From Volvox africanus (Eukaryota > Chlorophyta > Chlorophyceae > Chlamydomonadales > Volvocaceae), in assembly GCA_030268105.1 (NCBI GenBank), contig BSDZ01000089.1, forward strand, positions 1,860,001 to 1,924,000: a stretch of 64,000 bases of DNA, written 5' to 3'. Under the pieces are notes generated by a model. That model did not search any database. It saw nothing but the letters and a program-made list of their open reading frames with translations, and was not told where the DNA came from. Position numbers and translations under genes: made by a program. Below are positions 11,824 to 24,536 of this stretch, one piece after another; the stretch's first letter is position 1; each line of letters opens with the position of its first letter.

Positions 11824-14495
11824 TCACTCAGCCAACCTATCCGTACTGCGTCCCGTCCCACCCCCTGACCCCAATGGTACCAAACTGTTGTAGTGCTGTC
11901 CGAGTCCAAACGCATGGCGCAGGTAGCACAGCTGCAGGACTCCTTCGCCTGCGTGCTCATCACCTAGAGTCACAGTCATGTCCGCAGCGTACACCTTGAT
12001 CTGCTTTTTCAGCGCCTGGTATGCGGCCAGAGCGGTCGGCAGCCAGCAGTGATGCCCCAGCGTCATTGTGGCGCAGGGAGAGGGGCAGCAAAGCGCGAAC
12101 GCGAAGAAGATAAATAACGAGGAACACACATTTGGGAGCAGGTGTTACGTCGGTGCTATCCACCAGCGCAACCTCTATTCCTCCTCCCCAGTCCAGCCCC
12201 CCACCTGCGCCAACGCTCCCAGCTCCAGCTGCCCACCCCACACCGCCGTGCCCTCCAGCTCCATGCAGTAATTCTCCAGCTGCTCCTCCGGGCGCCCTGG
12301 AAATTCCGCGTCGTAGATAAAGGGCAAGAACTCGTCCGCGTGGGAGCGGATATGCGAGGCGGCAAGGCGCCGAAGAGCCAGGTGGTCTGGTACGCCACCC
12401 GCCCCGGCCGCAGCTTCGTCGCGGGACCCCGCAGCTGCGGCCTGGATGAGCTGATCCTCAATGGAGCGGTAGAGGCAGTGACCGTCGGCCTGTGGGTGCG
12501 TGCGATCATGGGGACAGACGGACTGAGGATGGAGAGCTCGCGTCTCCGGTCGCTCTTGAGGTCTCATGGTGGCATAAACCCATGAGGAAGACCCTCCGAG
12601 CGATGAAATGCACCCGCTGTAAGTCGAGGTGCGTCCCATGGCTCCATTAAAGGGCATCAACAGTACGCAATATGCAGAATGTATATGCATACATGTATTG
12701 ACACATACATGTGGGTCCGTCAGAAAGACATGCGGTAGCCGCTCCGTGAGAATGGTGAGCACCAGGTCATCTCAGGACACGAGGTGATGATCAGCAGCAT
12801 CAAGGCTCAGGAGCGGGGGGCCAATGAGTTCTCGAAAAAGGCGATATCGTGCGGTGGCGGTGCCATGGACCGACTCTGCAACCACGGCTTCAACCAGCCC
12901 AACGTTTCCCTCTCGGCACTGTCCGTCGCTTTCTTGCCCCCAATACCCGTCCATTCACAAACCCGAATATCACGAATGCCAAGCTTAAGGGGTAGCAGCA
13001 GCTCCTGCAGGTGCTTCTCCTCCACCGCCTTGTCGCTGGGACCCATGGCGGCCTGTTCCGAAGCAATTCGCTGCTCACGGTCGACCTACGAGCAGGGAAG
13101 CGCAGAAACCCTGAGGGCTCCTCGGCAAACGAATTCATGAATTCACCCAACACTTCCACCTGCGCAGCAACCACTTTTCCTCCGGAAAGTCCTTAAAATC
13201 GCCACTCACGTCCTGCTGCGCCAGTTTCTCTCGCCGCTTCTGGGCCTTGGTCGGCTTCTGCGCGGGTCCAACAACAGGGATGGTCAACCCGACGCGCGGA
13301 GTAAGGACCCACAATCAGCAGCGCTGCATATTCGACAGCCATACCGTGTAACCCCGTGCCGACGCAACCCGGAGCCTGTCCTCTCCAGCTCCCCTCCTCT
13401 TCCGTCTGTCAGCCCACAATACCATACATCACGACGTAGGCCTCACACCAGCGACCATCAACCAGCGGTCGACCATCAACCAGCCGCCTAACTGTGGCTC
13501 CCGGCGTGTAACTCCGTCCCCGCCGCCGCACCTTTGGCTCCCCGCCTTGAGTCGAACCCAATTCCAAGCCTGCCAGCTGCTCAGCCGTCCCATGCCCCGT
13601 TGCCGCCGTCTCCTGCTGCTCCTGCTGTTTTTGTCGCTTATCAAGCTCCGTCAACTCCCGGGCGTGTCGCGCATCTATCTCCGCCGTCAGCTTAGCGGCC
13701 TCATCCTGGCACAGTCACGTGATCTCGCATGAAAGGCGCTGAAGGATACACAGCCCCAGGGGCAGGCTGCGGTGCATGAAAGTTCGTATGCGCGGCTATA
13801 CGAGAGAGGTGCCTTTGTGATGGCGTTCCGGGAGATGGAATGAGATTCAATGCCTGTACTGGGCGATGGGCACATAGGTCAGTAGGTGTCTGCTCCGTCA
13901 AGGTGGGGCGCCCCCTCCTCGGTTGCGCCACCCAGCGAAGTAGCCTGGCATGTACTTTTATGTAATGATTCTTAGCTGCAAAACCCATATTGGAACCTAC
14001 CTTTTTGCTGCCCAGCTTTTGAATTGTTTTCTTGTGTGCCGTCATTTCCTGTGGGTCCCAGGCGGGGTGGGAGCGGGCTTGATCTGTCATGTCCTATCTG
14101 GCAATTTCAGTTCTGAACGGTTTAACCAAGCACGAGGAAAAGAAGTTGAAGAGCGACTCTACCAGGGCATTGCCAAGTGAGACGAGAAAGATAGTGTTGA
14201 GAGTCAAGACCCGCAAGCACGGTTTGTGTCTGCGTACCCGTTTGTGACGCTGAAGCATTTGACCCCGTGTCTCGGGCCCGCTGCCATCGCCATCGTCATC
14301 GCCCCCGTCCGCTTTGTCCGCAGGTTTGTCCGTGGCAGCTTGCTTTCTATTTTCTGTGCTGGGCTGCTCTGGCGTGGCGGCGGTCTTGGTTTCAGTAGTG
14401 CTGGGCTGCTCAGGGGTTGTATCTGCCGCTTCATCGTCAGAACTTTGATGTTTATGTACCCCCTTAAGGAAGCCTTTCATCCCCTTGCGTCCCAT
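11824..14495 (-). CDS. OTU-domain deubiquitinase, OTUD6-like
   Basis: Cysteine protease predicted to remove ubiquitin. Seven exons on the minus strand, in coding order: 14495-14238, 14048-14001, 13705-13532, 13257-13210, 13085-12963, 12489-12205 and 12015-11824 (TGA); 375 residues, all junctions in frame. The N-terminus is a charged, low-complexity tail, then ETRGQMLQRHKR and a helical region with KPTKAQKRREKLA, as in OTUD6A/B. The OTU domain follows: the catalytic loop is ADGHC, with Asp219 and Cys222. HADEFLPF and WGGQLEL lie in the middle, and the catalytic His is in GLGQHYNSL (His353). Two exons are only 48 bases long. Length and domain order match OTUD6B of animals and the plant homologues. 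The exon-5 donor (gtttgt) is weak but is the only frame-preserving choice. Confidence 0.93.
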
Positions 14496-14867
14496 GGCGT
14501 CCCAACAGGTTCCGTAACAACACGTAGATCAGGGTGCTGAGGGCATCTTAATAAATAGAAACTAAGGATTTGATTTGCATATCAGCGAGCGAGAAAGATG
14601 GACTAAATTATCATTACGTGTAATTAATATACTTCAATCCCGCCGCTCGTACTACATTGAAGTTTTCTAGTAAGGAATAGGACAAGCAGCATCGATTCCA
14701 TCTGACAATTATGAAGTTTTCGAATGGATTATAATCATTTTTACTGAGCTTAACTCACAACAATCGCATGGTTCAGTCATTTACCCGTAGTCTATACGTT
14801 ATGAAGGATCCCTACCCCTACGACACTTTGTGCTTTTTTACAATTTTGTAAAACAAATCCACTTGAA
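14496..14867. other. divergent promoter region
   Basis: AT-rich spacer between the start of the OTU gene (-) and the start of the TSET subunit gene (+), about 370 bases. It probably serves as a shared promoter. No specific element was identified. Confidence 0.4.
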
Positions 14868-17800
14868 ATGGTATTTGCACGTGAGGCTGCAGTGATTATA
14901 AAGGGTCGTGATGGACGGACCGTTCTGCTCCAAAGGTGCGCTGCAAGCAGATCTCATGCGATGCGAAGTCAACCTGATATTATTATTCCTTCTGGCACAG
15001 TCGGGGCATGGACTTCCAGGTTGCGAGCCTGGCAGCTGGCGAAGCAATGGCAGCACTGCAAGCAGCTGCCCAAGCACCTGAGTCCTGGGATGTCCTGTAA
15101 GTGCTACGGATCAGAAACGTTCGGGAAACCATTTGGGTTCGCAGGTGATGGAAAGGTTGCCCTGCCACTGCCTGCCCCTGATCCTCCCGTTACCGCTATC
15201 ACCTTCCGAGCTGCCCCAAGTGGCCCCTTTGCTACCCATCGCCTTCCGACGCCCTGACATCACACCTACCTGCTACCTGCGCATTGCCCTGTCAACTTGC
15301 TGCCCACCCCTTTTGCTGGGTGCTTGCAGGTCCAACACTCAGGCCGTGCCATTTCTAAGCGGTCGGCTGGAGGTGATGCATCACAAGTGAGCTAACGGGG
15401 CTTAATCTAGGCGCATTTGAGGCGCGAAACAGCCCATGGGTCAATGTGGTTCGATTTGGTAGTGATCCTTACTGGAGACGCCACATGGGCGTCCGACGGC
15501 GAACGAGAAGCCTCACGCAATAACACTGCTTGGAAAACCTGAACAATATACCACCCAATACGTGGCTCACGTGCTGGCAGTTCACCATAACTTCTAGCAC
15601 TGCGGTCGCAATCATTACTCCCTGCCGTCCATCACATCCGTAAACCGTACTTTTATGGTGCTGCTGCTATCCCACGTGGGGCCCATCTAGCCATTGTCCG
15701 CCAATCTGGATTGGACTCCTCGATTGGAGCATCGATGCTGCGAGACTCTGTCTTCTTGCTGACTCCCGTTTCCCTGCTGTCGGTACCTCCGTCATTCCCG
15801 ACGGCATCCTCCGCCTCAGATTGACAGTGACATATCGTGTGGCGGGTGGGCTGATCTTCCTGGTGGTCACCGCGCCTGCAGCAAACGTGTTTAGCTGCAT
15901 ACACCTGCTGAATGGGATAGTGCGCGTTGCGGCGGTACAGGCGGACGGCAAGTCGGCTGAGCTCAATCCGGAGAGACTGCAGCGGCGGTTTGGCGAGGTG
16001 AGCTTGAACTTTAAGGTCGGTGCACACAGCAGGTGAAGCAGCCCGCATACAGATCGGTCAGATGGACCGGCCGTGTTCAACGGTGATGATCTCGACCGAG
16101 GCACGTGTGATCTCATATACATCTTGACCACCTTGGGCGGATATCCCAAGGTAGTCAAGGTCTATATGAGATCACACGTGCACAATTCTTGGCATGACAG
16201 GATGGCACTATCGTTGGATATTGTTTTGTCTCGCAGTCCACCACAGCGTGATATCTGGGCCCTCCGAAATTACTACCATAAGGATATCCCGTGAACAATG
16301 CTCTTTTCAACGATTTGATGGCTCTTCTGCCGTGCTCTTTGTTCGCCGCTGCTCGCTGCGGCATGGCCAACTGGGTCCTAATGGGCTTTGGGGTCTGCTG
16401 CAGTCCGTCGTAAATCTGAGCTATGTTTGGTCGAGTGGGTGGATGGGAGGAGGGCGGAGCTGCACTTGCACTTTTGATTACTCACGCTTCGCTGCACGCC
16501 CGCTTGCGGATCGACGGCTTCCACAAACGGCAATTTCGCTTTCGGAAATGTCATCTAGCCCGTTAACTCTCAACTACTGTACAGCACAACTTCTGGCTTG
16601 GCATATAGTTATTCTGTATGCCGCCGCTGCCCAACTCGCAAGGCTTCGTAACCTTAGGGCCTCTCCACCACATCAGGGTTTCAGTTCTTTTGCATGAGCC
16701 GCGGAGATCCCAGGGCCATTCGCCCTGGTGCATCGACACGCTCTGTCCCACCCTGCCTGCACGGCTGCAACAGGTGTACATGGCGGTGGATGCCCTGCTC
16801 TCCAGCGGCGGAGTGCTCGACCCAAACACCGCTCTGGGCCGGGCACTAGCCACCTTGGAGCAGCTGCAGGATAGGGATAAAGGCAAAGGGGTTGCTGAGG
16901 CGGCCCAGAAGCCACCTCAACAGCAGCGGCCCGGCGGAAAACCCTTCACACGCAGGTATTGCATGTTGGGTGTGGGAAGGGGTTAGGGAAGGGGAACATC
17001 GAGCGCGAATTTTATGGAACCGCCGTACAGTGGGTATTGCGGGGAGACAAACGTAAAAGTTGCGTTTCGTGGGAACCAGTTCGACTTGATCCATAACGCC
17101 GTAACAGCGCAACCGTACTACTACCGCCGTTATTTCTCCCGAAACAGTGGTTTAACTTTGTGGCTGTCTCCAGTAAAGCTCTGTCCCGTTGGGGTAAGAT
17201 GGCCCTTCGACTTTGGAGGCTCTACTGACCCGGGCTTGGGCCCTGGTGCCGGGCGTTGCTAACTTCCAGGACGCTACAGGGGATGATCGACCAGCTGGCG
17301 TTGCTTTCCTTCAGCGCGGGGCCCGCAATGCAGGGTATCCAGGCGCGGCCGGGTTTCCAGCTTCAGGAAGCGGTGCCGCAGGCAATGTCGAGGCCGAAGC
17401 AGGAGGTGAGATGGATGGGATGAGGATGGTGGGAAGTATCGTCTAAGTTTTATGACGAGGACATGCAGCTGGTCTCTTGAGGAAAGGTCGATGAGGGAGG
17501 GCGATTGGGACAAGGTGGGGTACGAGGGTCGTAGGGTGGGACCGTGAACGGTTCTAATATGAAAGGTTGGAGGAGCCATTACGGACGTATTGAAGTGGGG
17601 ATGGTCGGAGGCGTTGCTTCCCGGGGAGTGCTCCCATGGAGCGTCCTCATCCTTCAGTTGCCTTTGGCCGCATTCCGCTGCTGCCATCCCCTCTTGTATC
17701 ACCCCTGTCTGGCTCAGTGCAATGAAATCCCAGAGCTGCCTGTTAAGAGCATTTCATGTATGATGGGCAAAAGTAGTAGTCAGAGGCAAAAGGCTGCGGG

Positions 17801-20181
17801 GGCTGACGGCTCGGCAGGCGTTGGCCCAAAGCATATTTTGGCATGCCTTCTAAGACTCGCGGGGCGCTTATAGTGTTCGCCCCGCTGAGAGATGCTCAGG
17901 TCACGCTGCTCGACGCCACGCCATGCCAAGGGGTACGGTTGGTTGGGTCCGCAGGGTAGCTCCAAAAATCTATCTTGCTGGCACTTTTTGACATCCTAGT
18001 CACGCTGTTATTCCCACTTTTCCCCTGCTGAACTGCTACCGCGACGATTGCAGGAAGCCAGAGACCCTTTCCCTATCGGTAAGTTATAGGTATGTCATAT
18101 TTGACCTACCCAAGACTGGCGTGACCGGCTCGCCACTAGCCTTACACTCCTCCATCTTCTTTGAGCAAGAGTACAATTAACTTTTGTCAGTACAGAGCAC
18201 ACGGTTGCGTATATCATCATACGGCTTCGACACGTTCATTTGCTTTACTCTGGATTGATCTCGTCGACTACGGCTTGCCTGTCCCAACGACCCCTTCCCC
18301 ACAGACCTGGGCTCTTCCGTCCCGAAAGTGCCTCGTGGGAAGGATCCCAATGACCCCTTCCCTGACTTGGATTGGGCAGCACCCGAGCCCAGCAAGACCC
18401 CGGAGGTGGTAACAACAACCCCCGCGACGACCACGACCACGACGGCAACGATGACGACGACCGGGGGCGCTGGCGGGGCAGGTACGGCCACAGGTTGATG
18501 GATGGCCGCAGCAAGATGTCGGACATCAAATCGGATGTCAAACTGCTCCAAGAATAGGAGGCCTAACTTTGCGACCCTTGATTCTACATGTATCGTGTAC
18601 ATAGTCCTTAGCCTGATCTAACATCACATCCATCATATAGTCGAGTAGGAGGCCCACGAAGTCACTGTGGACTCCAGCTTATAGACCCGAGATTCTGCCG
18701 GTTGTACCACGTGCCAGGTGTAAATGTCGACCCCGTCCCCGTCGCCCCGCCGCCGGTCTATGCACCGTTTGTTCTTTCGGAGCCGGTGTTGCGTCTGGTG
18801 GAGATATGGCGGGGGGAGACGTCGGCCGGCCAATTAGTTCGAGCGGGCGTGTCAGGACGCGTGGAGTGGATTTCAGAGGCGGCTAAAGCTAAGGTTCACA
18901 CGGTGCAGTTAATGTTGCAGGTGGGTGGGTGGGTGGGGGGTGCGTGGGGCAACAGGGTGCAGGAGCGCGGTGTAGGGTACTTCGTTTCTTGTGATGGTGT
19001 AATTTGCAAACTGAATAGATGTCTCTTGTCCTTGGTTCCCTTTGAATCAGTGGTCGCGCTGTGCATGTTCCCTGGGCAATAACGCACATACGGAAATCCC
19101 TCTCGCGGCAGGTCCCGGAGGCTTCCTGCGAGCACCTGCCGGCCGCACTAGCCGCCTCCCGTCGCCACCCAGACTGCTGCCGAGCAGGTCCAACTGGGGG
19201 CTTGCTGCTCGCAGACGGCATCCAGGCGAAGCGACACGAAGGAGCGCTGCTTCTCTACTACCATCTTCCCCCATTGGCGATTCGGCTGCCCATGCAGGTG
19301 CGGATGTGCGTTTGCATCCTGTGAATTCCGTGCGCAGTCCTATGCTGCCTTACCTGGGTGCAACCTGGGAACACACCTACTGCTAGCACTCCTGACCAGA
19401 GCCGCCGAGGGGATCGACCGGTCTACGTCGAGACTTCGGGCTGTCAACCCCATTTAAAAAGAAATCGCCTTCTGTCCTGTGTGGTGTCCCCACAGGCACA
19501 GCTAGGCGCTTCAATACTGCCCACTCAGGACGGGCGGCACCTGGTCACACTGGGGCTGCATTACGCGGTCAATCCAGTGTTGGCACAACGCGCTGCAGGT
19601 AAAAATAAAAACGCAGCTCAACGCTCTAGCATGTTCAAGATGCCCGGGGGAAATGGGTGTATGCGGGGAACTAACCTGTATGATGGCGGTTAAGGAAGAA
19701 GGTTAAGGTTTGTCTGGCGACATAGCAGCGGATATGCCCAAAGTTCAAGGCATTGACATTCAAGGCTTCTGACTCCCTGCCTAACTCATGGGCCCTAAAC
19801 CGATTCACTTGCTGAACAGGCTTGGCTCTGGAGATTGTCGTACCTGCGCTGCTTGAGCGACCGCTGCGGACCAGCCCCCCGGGAGCCGTGTTTGACGCGA
19901 AGGCACGGACTCTGCGTTGGCAGCAGCCGGGACCCGTATCTTATCTGGACAACCATGGCACCGCGGTGCAGCCGTTTTTGGCGTCGTTTGCCGTCGATGA
20001 AGCGGTGGCAAGCGAGGCCGCATTACCAGCCGCGCTGGTGCGGTTGAACGCCAAGCTGTCGTTGCTTGGTGCTGACGGGTCGGGCACTTTGACTGGAGCA
20101 TCGCTTGCTCAGGGTGTGGTTGATTTAGAAGTGACACCATCGCTTTGCGGGTGGCGCGCAGAGCTAACCGCAACACTTTAA
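14868..20181 (+). CDS. TML: TSET/TPLATE complex muniscin-like subunit (TML/TCUP)
   Basis: Medium-chain-like subunit of the TSET (TPLATE) endocytic adaptor complex. Twelve exons, all in frame: 14868-14935, 15001-15096, 15330-15386, 15820-15997, 16774-16955, 17270-17405, 18054-18078, 18305-18493, 18718-18920, 19112-19297, 19496-19598 and 19820-20181; 594 residues, near the length of Arabidopsis TML. The N-terminal part reads GRDGRTVLLQ, then TYRVAGGLIFLVV, NVFSCIHLLNGIV and FGEVYMAVDALL, which tracks plant TML (NVFECIHIVNQ, VYMALD). A linker (about 240-310) holds two DPF tripeptides (243-245, 265-267), known in this adaptor world as AP-2-ear ligands, and a Thr run. The C-terminal half is a mu-homology-like beta domain (LGLHYAVNP, LRWQQP). 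An alternative exon-8 donor at 18481 is also in frame. Role at the plasma membrane is inferred from the family. Confidence 0.85.
16101..16181. repeat. imperfect inverted repeat (hairpin) in TML intron 4
   Basis: Two arms of about 40 bases (16101-16141 and 16141-16181) pair with a few mismatches around a centre near ggatatcc. The outermost 19 bases of each arm, starting gcacgtgtgatctcatata, match perfectly. No clear target-site duplication flanks it. It could be a small MITE or a structured intronic RNA. Confidence 0.75.
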
Positions 20182-20452
20182 CCGAAAGCTGGAAAACAGA
20201 TTGTCACCGGAGTCCAGTTTCCAGTAGTTTAAGTTGTCTGAAACGGCATGTTATCGTGATCATGTTTATTAGTGCCATGTCACTAGTGACACGCGATTGA
20301 GGAACGAGTTGTGACTGAAGAGAACAAGGCTTCATTTGAAGTGTGTTACTCTGGAAATTTCGCGACGTGTGGAATTCGGTGTAGCTGCAAACTCGAAACT
20401 CTTGTAAAGATCAATTTAACGTATCGCGCTTCCACGACCTCCGCTTGTCCGC

Positions 20453-23400
20453 ATGCCAGCCCCGAGGAAACTATCACCGCAGTCAATATGGGACATGCAT
20501 GCTGTCCTTCAGGCCTTTCAGGAAGAAGGAATCAAACCAATTCATGCTTTCCGTATGTGGGGGTAGGTGCTGTTGACTGTCGGTTGCGGCGGCCGACTGA
20601 TGCGCTTCCAACTCGGACGGGTTCCGGCGTCCTTCTGATTGTGTGTTGCGCATGTAGCGTAATATGGAAATAGCGAAGGTTAAGAACCCGGAAAGCGAAC
20701 GGCGTTACTGTGCCTTGCTTTCGAGAGCAGGCCAAGCTCTCGCCCTCGCGGAGCGCGCATGCTCTGGATGTTTGACATGATGAGGGTACAAGTCTACCGT
20801 ATCATCTACGAAACCCGCTACGGAACTGGAAGTGTGACAAACATGCTAGTTTTAGTGCCAGCCCTATCACCACTGGGAGCGCAGAGTACGAGGGCCTTCC
20901 CGCTGGAACTCCCCTCCGTCTTCCTTCCCTTGCCAGGCATAGGCTCGTCTTGCATTACCTGTGTTTCACCCCTTTCTCCAGGCACCTGATTCGTCATCCC
21001 GGAAGCTTCTGGCGTGATGTTCCGGACATGCCCAAAGCTGCGCTGGCACTTCTAGACAAGCATTTTGCCAAACTTACGACCCGTGTAATTCGATGCCAGA
21101 AAAGCAGCGACGCCACCACCGCTAAACTGCTGGTGGAGCTGCAGGACGGGATGCAGGTGGAGGCTGTGATCATGACTTACGAGGCAGCAAGTGAGACGGG
21201 TCAGGATGCCATGCTACTGGAAGCGAAGGTACATGTGAAGGCCGGTAAATTTCCGTGCCTGTAAAGAGGCCAGGGACAATCGCCTCTTGGCCGGCGTGAA
21301 AGTGCACCAGGTTGTGCCCCCAGATATCTCCAGGTGAGTTTATGCCCATAATATCCTCCCCTCCACCTTTCCTCTTATGCAGGCCGTGATCCTCAGCTGC
21401 TAGCGGCCAATGGCCCCGACGTGGACCCGAACCTCCCCATAGCCCACTGTCTGCATCCGAATGACGGTGAAGAGGAGCAGCAGCAGCATGAGCAAAAGCA
21501 GGAAGAAACAAAAACGCATGACAGTCCGTACCTTTGTAAAGGTGAAGAGAATGGCTGCAGAAGCAGCCGCGAGAGAGAGACAGAGTGCTGCCGCAGCGGA
21601 GGTAGAGCCTGCGGCGCCGAAGAGGCGTCATCAAGCGCGTCGTTTTCATCATCGTCAGCCGCAGTGGGTGTTGCAACAGCGCCGGCAACTCGATTGCTGC
21701 GACGTTCAACATTATGTGTGTCATCGCAAGTGGGCTGCCAGATGGGCTGCACGTTTTGCGCGACAGGTGTGCGGTGCAGTCCGGACCAAAACAGTGAGCA
21801 GGCGTAATTTCTGCCAGTTTGCCAACGGAGCCGTGCGCAGGCGCCTCGCCAAGCTTTATCCAGTGCGATTGCCAATAGGTGGGATTCCAGATAGCCACAT
21901 CTTAGGTTCGTTTCACGTGCGCCGCAGGCACGATGGGCCTCAAGGGCAACCTGAACGCGGGCGAGATCGTGGAGCAGCTCATTCACGCCCGGGCAGTGAC
22001 GCGGATACGTAATATTGTTTTTATGGTAAGGGCCTGCGCGGACTCGGCTCAGCAGCTATATGTTTGTCTGTCCGTCCGTCTGTCTGGTTGGCGGCCGTCA
22101 GTTCGAGGTCTAAACCTCAGCAGCATGTCTATCCTTGCACCATTACGGCTACCCGAGATCTGACACACCTTGCCCCCCTTCCTTCGCACTCACCCCTTTC
22201 GTCGAGGTTTTAATTATTCCTTTATAGTAGCGCATCTACAGCAGTATCAGATCCCTTTTATTCGTCTGTTCCCCCTCCCAGGGCATGGGCGAGCCGCTGA
22301 ATAACTACGAGGCGGTGCGTTGTGCGGTGGCCATGATGACTGACTCCCGCTTTTTCGGACTGCGACGGCGGCACGTGACGGTGTCCACTGTCGGAATCAT
22401 TCCCCGTATCAAGCAGCTGGCGCAGGACCTGCCGGTGAAGTGTCCGTCGGGTTCGGGTTTTCAGTTCCGTCAGTGCGGGTTTGCAGAAAGGATAGCGGAG
22501 AACGTTGTTCATTTGCGCTGAAAGCTGATGGTGCAAGCCGTTGTTGGTAAAAAGGCAAAAGTCGTGGTAGTTGACCGTCGGTTTTGCAACTCGCAGTGCA
22601 CACATATATACTTATATGTTTGTGTGTGTATATATATGTGTACGTATATGTACGTATACAAGTACATGTGTATGTGTGTATTTGTGTACGGAAATCACTC
22701 ATCGTTTCTCTCACTCGTATCTCCCAACAGCAAAGTCGGGTGCTGCGGATGTTCCGCTGCCCTGTCTGACGAATTAGCAACCCTACGGTCAGTTATAGCA
22801 GAACGTTGAAGGGAGGCTCCTCCAACCACACATGCCACGCGCACTTATTCGAACTCACGTGGTGTTTTGTGTCGGTGTTTGTGACTCAAAAATGTGTTTC
22901 TTGATGCTTGCCACAATACATTACAGACCACCTCATCTACTGCGCATCAACATTGATGCCGTATCGCGTTTTTGTTCCTGCGCCGCACCTTCCCCCCTGC
23001 CTGTCATCCCTTCCCCTTGGCCTCAGGGTGTCAGCCTGGCTCTGTCGCTGCACGCGCCCACTCAGGAGCTCCGTTCCCAAATTGTTCCCTCAGCTCGCGC
23101 CTACAAGCTGCCATCCCTGATGGAGGCGGTGCGGGCCTACCAGGCCAACAGCAACCAGAAAGTGTTCTACGAGTATGTGATGCTTGCAGGAGTTAACGAC
23201 GGACTGGAACAGGCACACCAGCTGGGACAGCTGCTCGAGGTGGGGCCTGTGGAGGAGCTGGGATTGGAGAGAGAAGAAACGTCTCATCGAGTACTCGAAA
23301 TCAGCAGCGGGCTTCGCATTTGGGGAACAGATAAGGAGCTCGGTTACTAAGGTTAGGGCCCAATGGTTTCGGAGGAGAGGTTTACGGCTGCATCCACAGT

Positions 23401-24536
23401 GGGTGCTTCCCGGCTCCGCTTAGCCCTTCCCACACGTCACCCTATCAACTATGCAACTACCTGTCCCCACGTCCAGCTGTCGTTATGGCAATACGCCTCC
23501 TCTAGCAAGACGGCCGCGCTTCAGAACGCACGCCCGGCGATGCTTGCTTACGGAAACCGCACCCTGTTTCGGTCGCAGCTTAGCAGCGTGAAGCCTGACC
23601 CGCTTTGTTGTATTCCTAATCCCGCGTCTGGCCCGCAGGGCGATGACGTGGTGATCAACCTTATCCCCTGGAACCCCATCTACCAGCCGGAGGGTCCCTT
23701 CTTTGAGGCGCCCGCGGAGGGCAGTGTAGCGGCCTTTCAGGGGGTACTGCGGCACACCTACGGACTGCACACCACTATCCGCCAGGAGATGGGGCAGGAC
23801 ATCTCCGGTAAGCAGAGACGACATCGGACCAGTCCAGGAAGTGTGTGCAGGCAGGGGCGCGCTGCGGTGTTGGTGGGGATTACGTCATGGGAAGGTCGGA
23901 TGAACCACATCGATAAGGAAGGAGCATCACTGATTCGGCTGCTGAAATTGGACGGCATGGCTGGAAACCGCTGTGAAAGAACGGGTTGTCCCCGGAACTT
24001 CTATAGTCTAAGAATTAGGTGTCAGGCCAGGCAAGTGAGACAGTTGCGGGATCAGTGGGGTTGGGGGGTCAGCTGCGGGGTCAGTGTCTTGGCACTAACG
24101 CACCTGGCGAGTATCCGCTTGGATCAATCAGCTGAGGAGCCCTCACCTCCGCCGTGCGACAGCACCCGGCTGCACCCGAGTCATTAGGGCAGACCGGACA
24201 CCGGCAGATTGTGCAAAGTCTGCCCTAATGACTGGTTAACTGCTTAACATGTCCATGGTTACCAACTTCATGGCATTTACGCCTGATGGATTGTGGCAGA
24301 GTTCGCCACATCCGCGTGGAAAGATAGCAGCTGTGCGGTACATATCTTGCAAATCTGCATCCAGTAATATAAATATTGGCCTGTACGGCTTGTACCTGCC
24401 AGTAATTACCGACCTCTTGATTCCTGCAGGCGCGTGCGGGCAGCTGGTGATCGAGAGTGGCCGTGGTGGTGGATGCAGCCGGGAGGCAGGCGGCACCCGG
24501 GACATTGAGGATGCGGTCCGGAAGGTCGGGCTGTGA
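20453..24536 (+). CDS. rlmN-like: RlmN/Cfr-family radical-SAM RNA methyltransferase
   Basis: Radical-SAM enzyme that methylates C2 of adenosine in 23S rRNA and tRNA; in algae probably an organelle enzyme. Eight exons: 20453-20562, 20982-21190, 21383-21766, 21928-22025, 22282-22434, 23027-23239, 23639-23807 and 24430-24536 (TGA); 480 residues, all in frame. The [4Fe-4S] motif CQMGCTFC gives Cys225, 229 and 232. The two mechanistic Cys of RlmN are both present: Cys218 in LCVSSQVGC and Cys448 in GACGQLV. GMGEPLNNY, VSTVGIIP, LALSLHAP, YVMLAGVND and VINLIPWNP are diagnostic. An unusual insert of roughly 100 residues rich in Glu, Gln and Ser (EEEQQQHEQKQEE, SSSASFSSSS) lies before TLCVSSQVGC. The ATG chosen gives MPAPRKLSPQSIWDM; no transit peptide is obvious, and an upstream exon is possible. 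Confidence 0.95.
22601..22690. repeat. TA/TG-rich simple repeat in rlmN intron 5
   Basis: Alternating ta and tg dinucleotides with gtacgtatat and tgtgtgtatat stretches. It is intronic and probably neutral. Confidence 0.7.
24179..24233. repeat. perfect 16-bp inverted repeat in rlmN intron 7
   Basis: Arms agtcattagggcagac (24179-24194) and its exact reverse complement (24218-24233), separated by 23 bases. It may be a small foldback element or a structured part of the intron. Confidence 0.8.
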
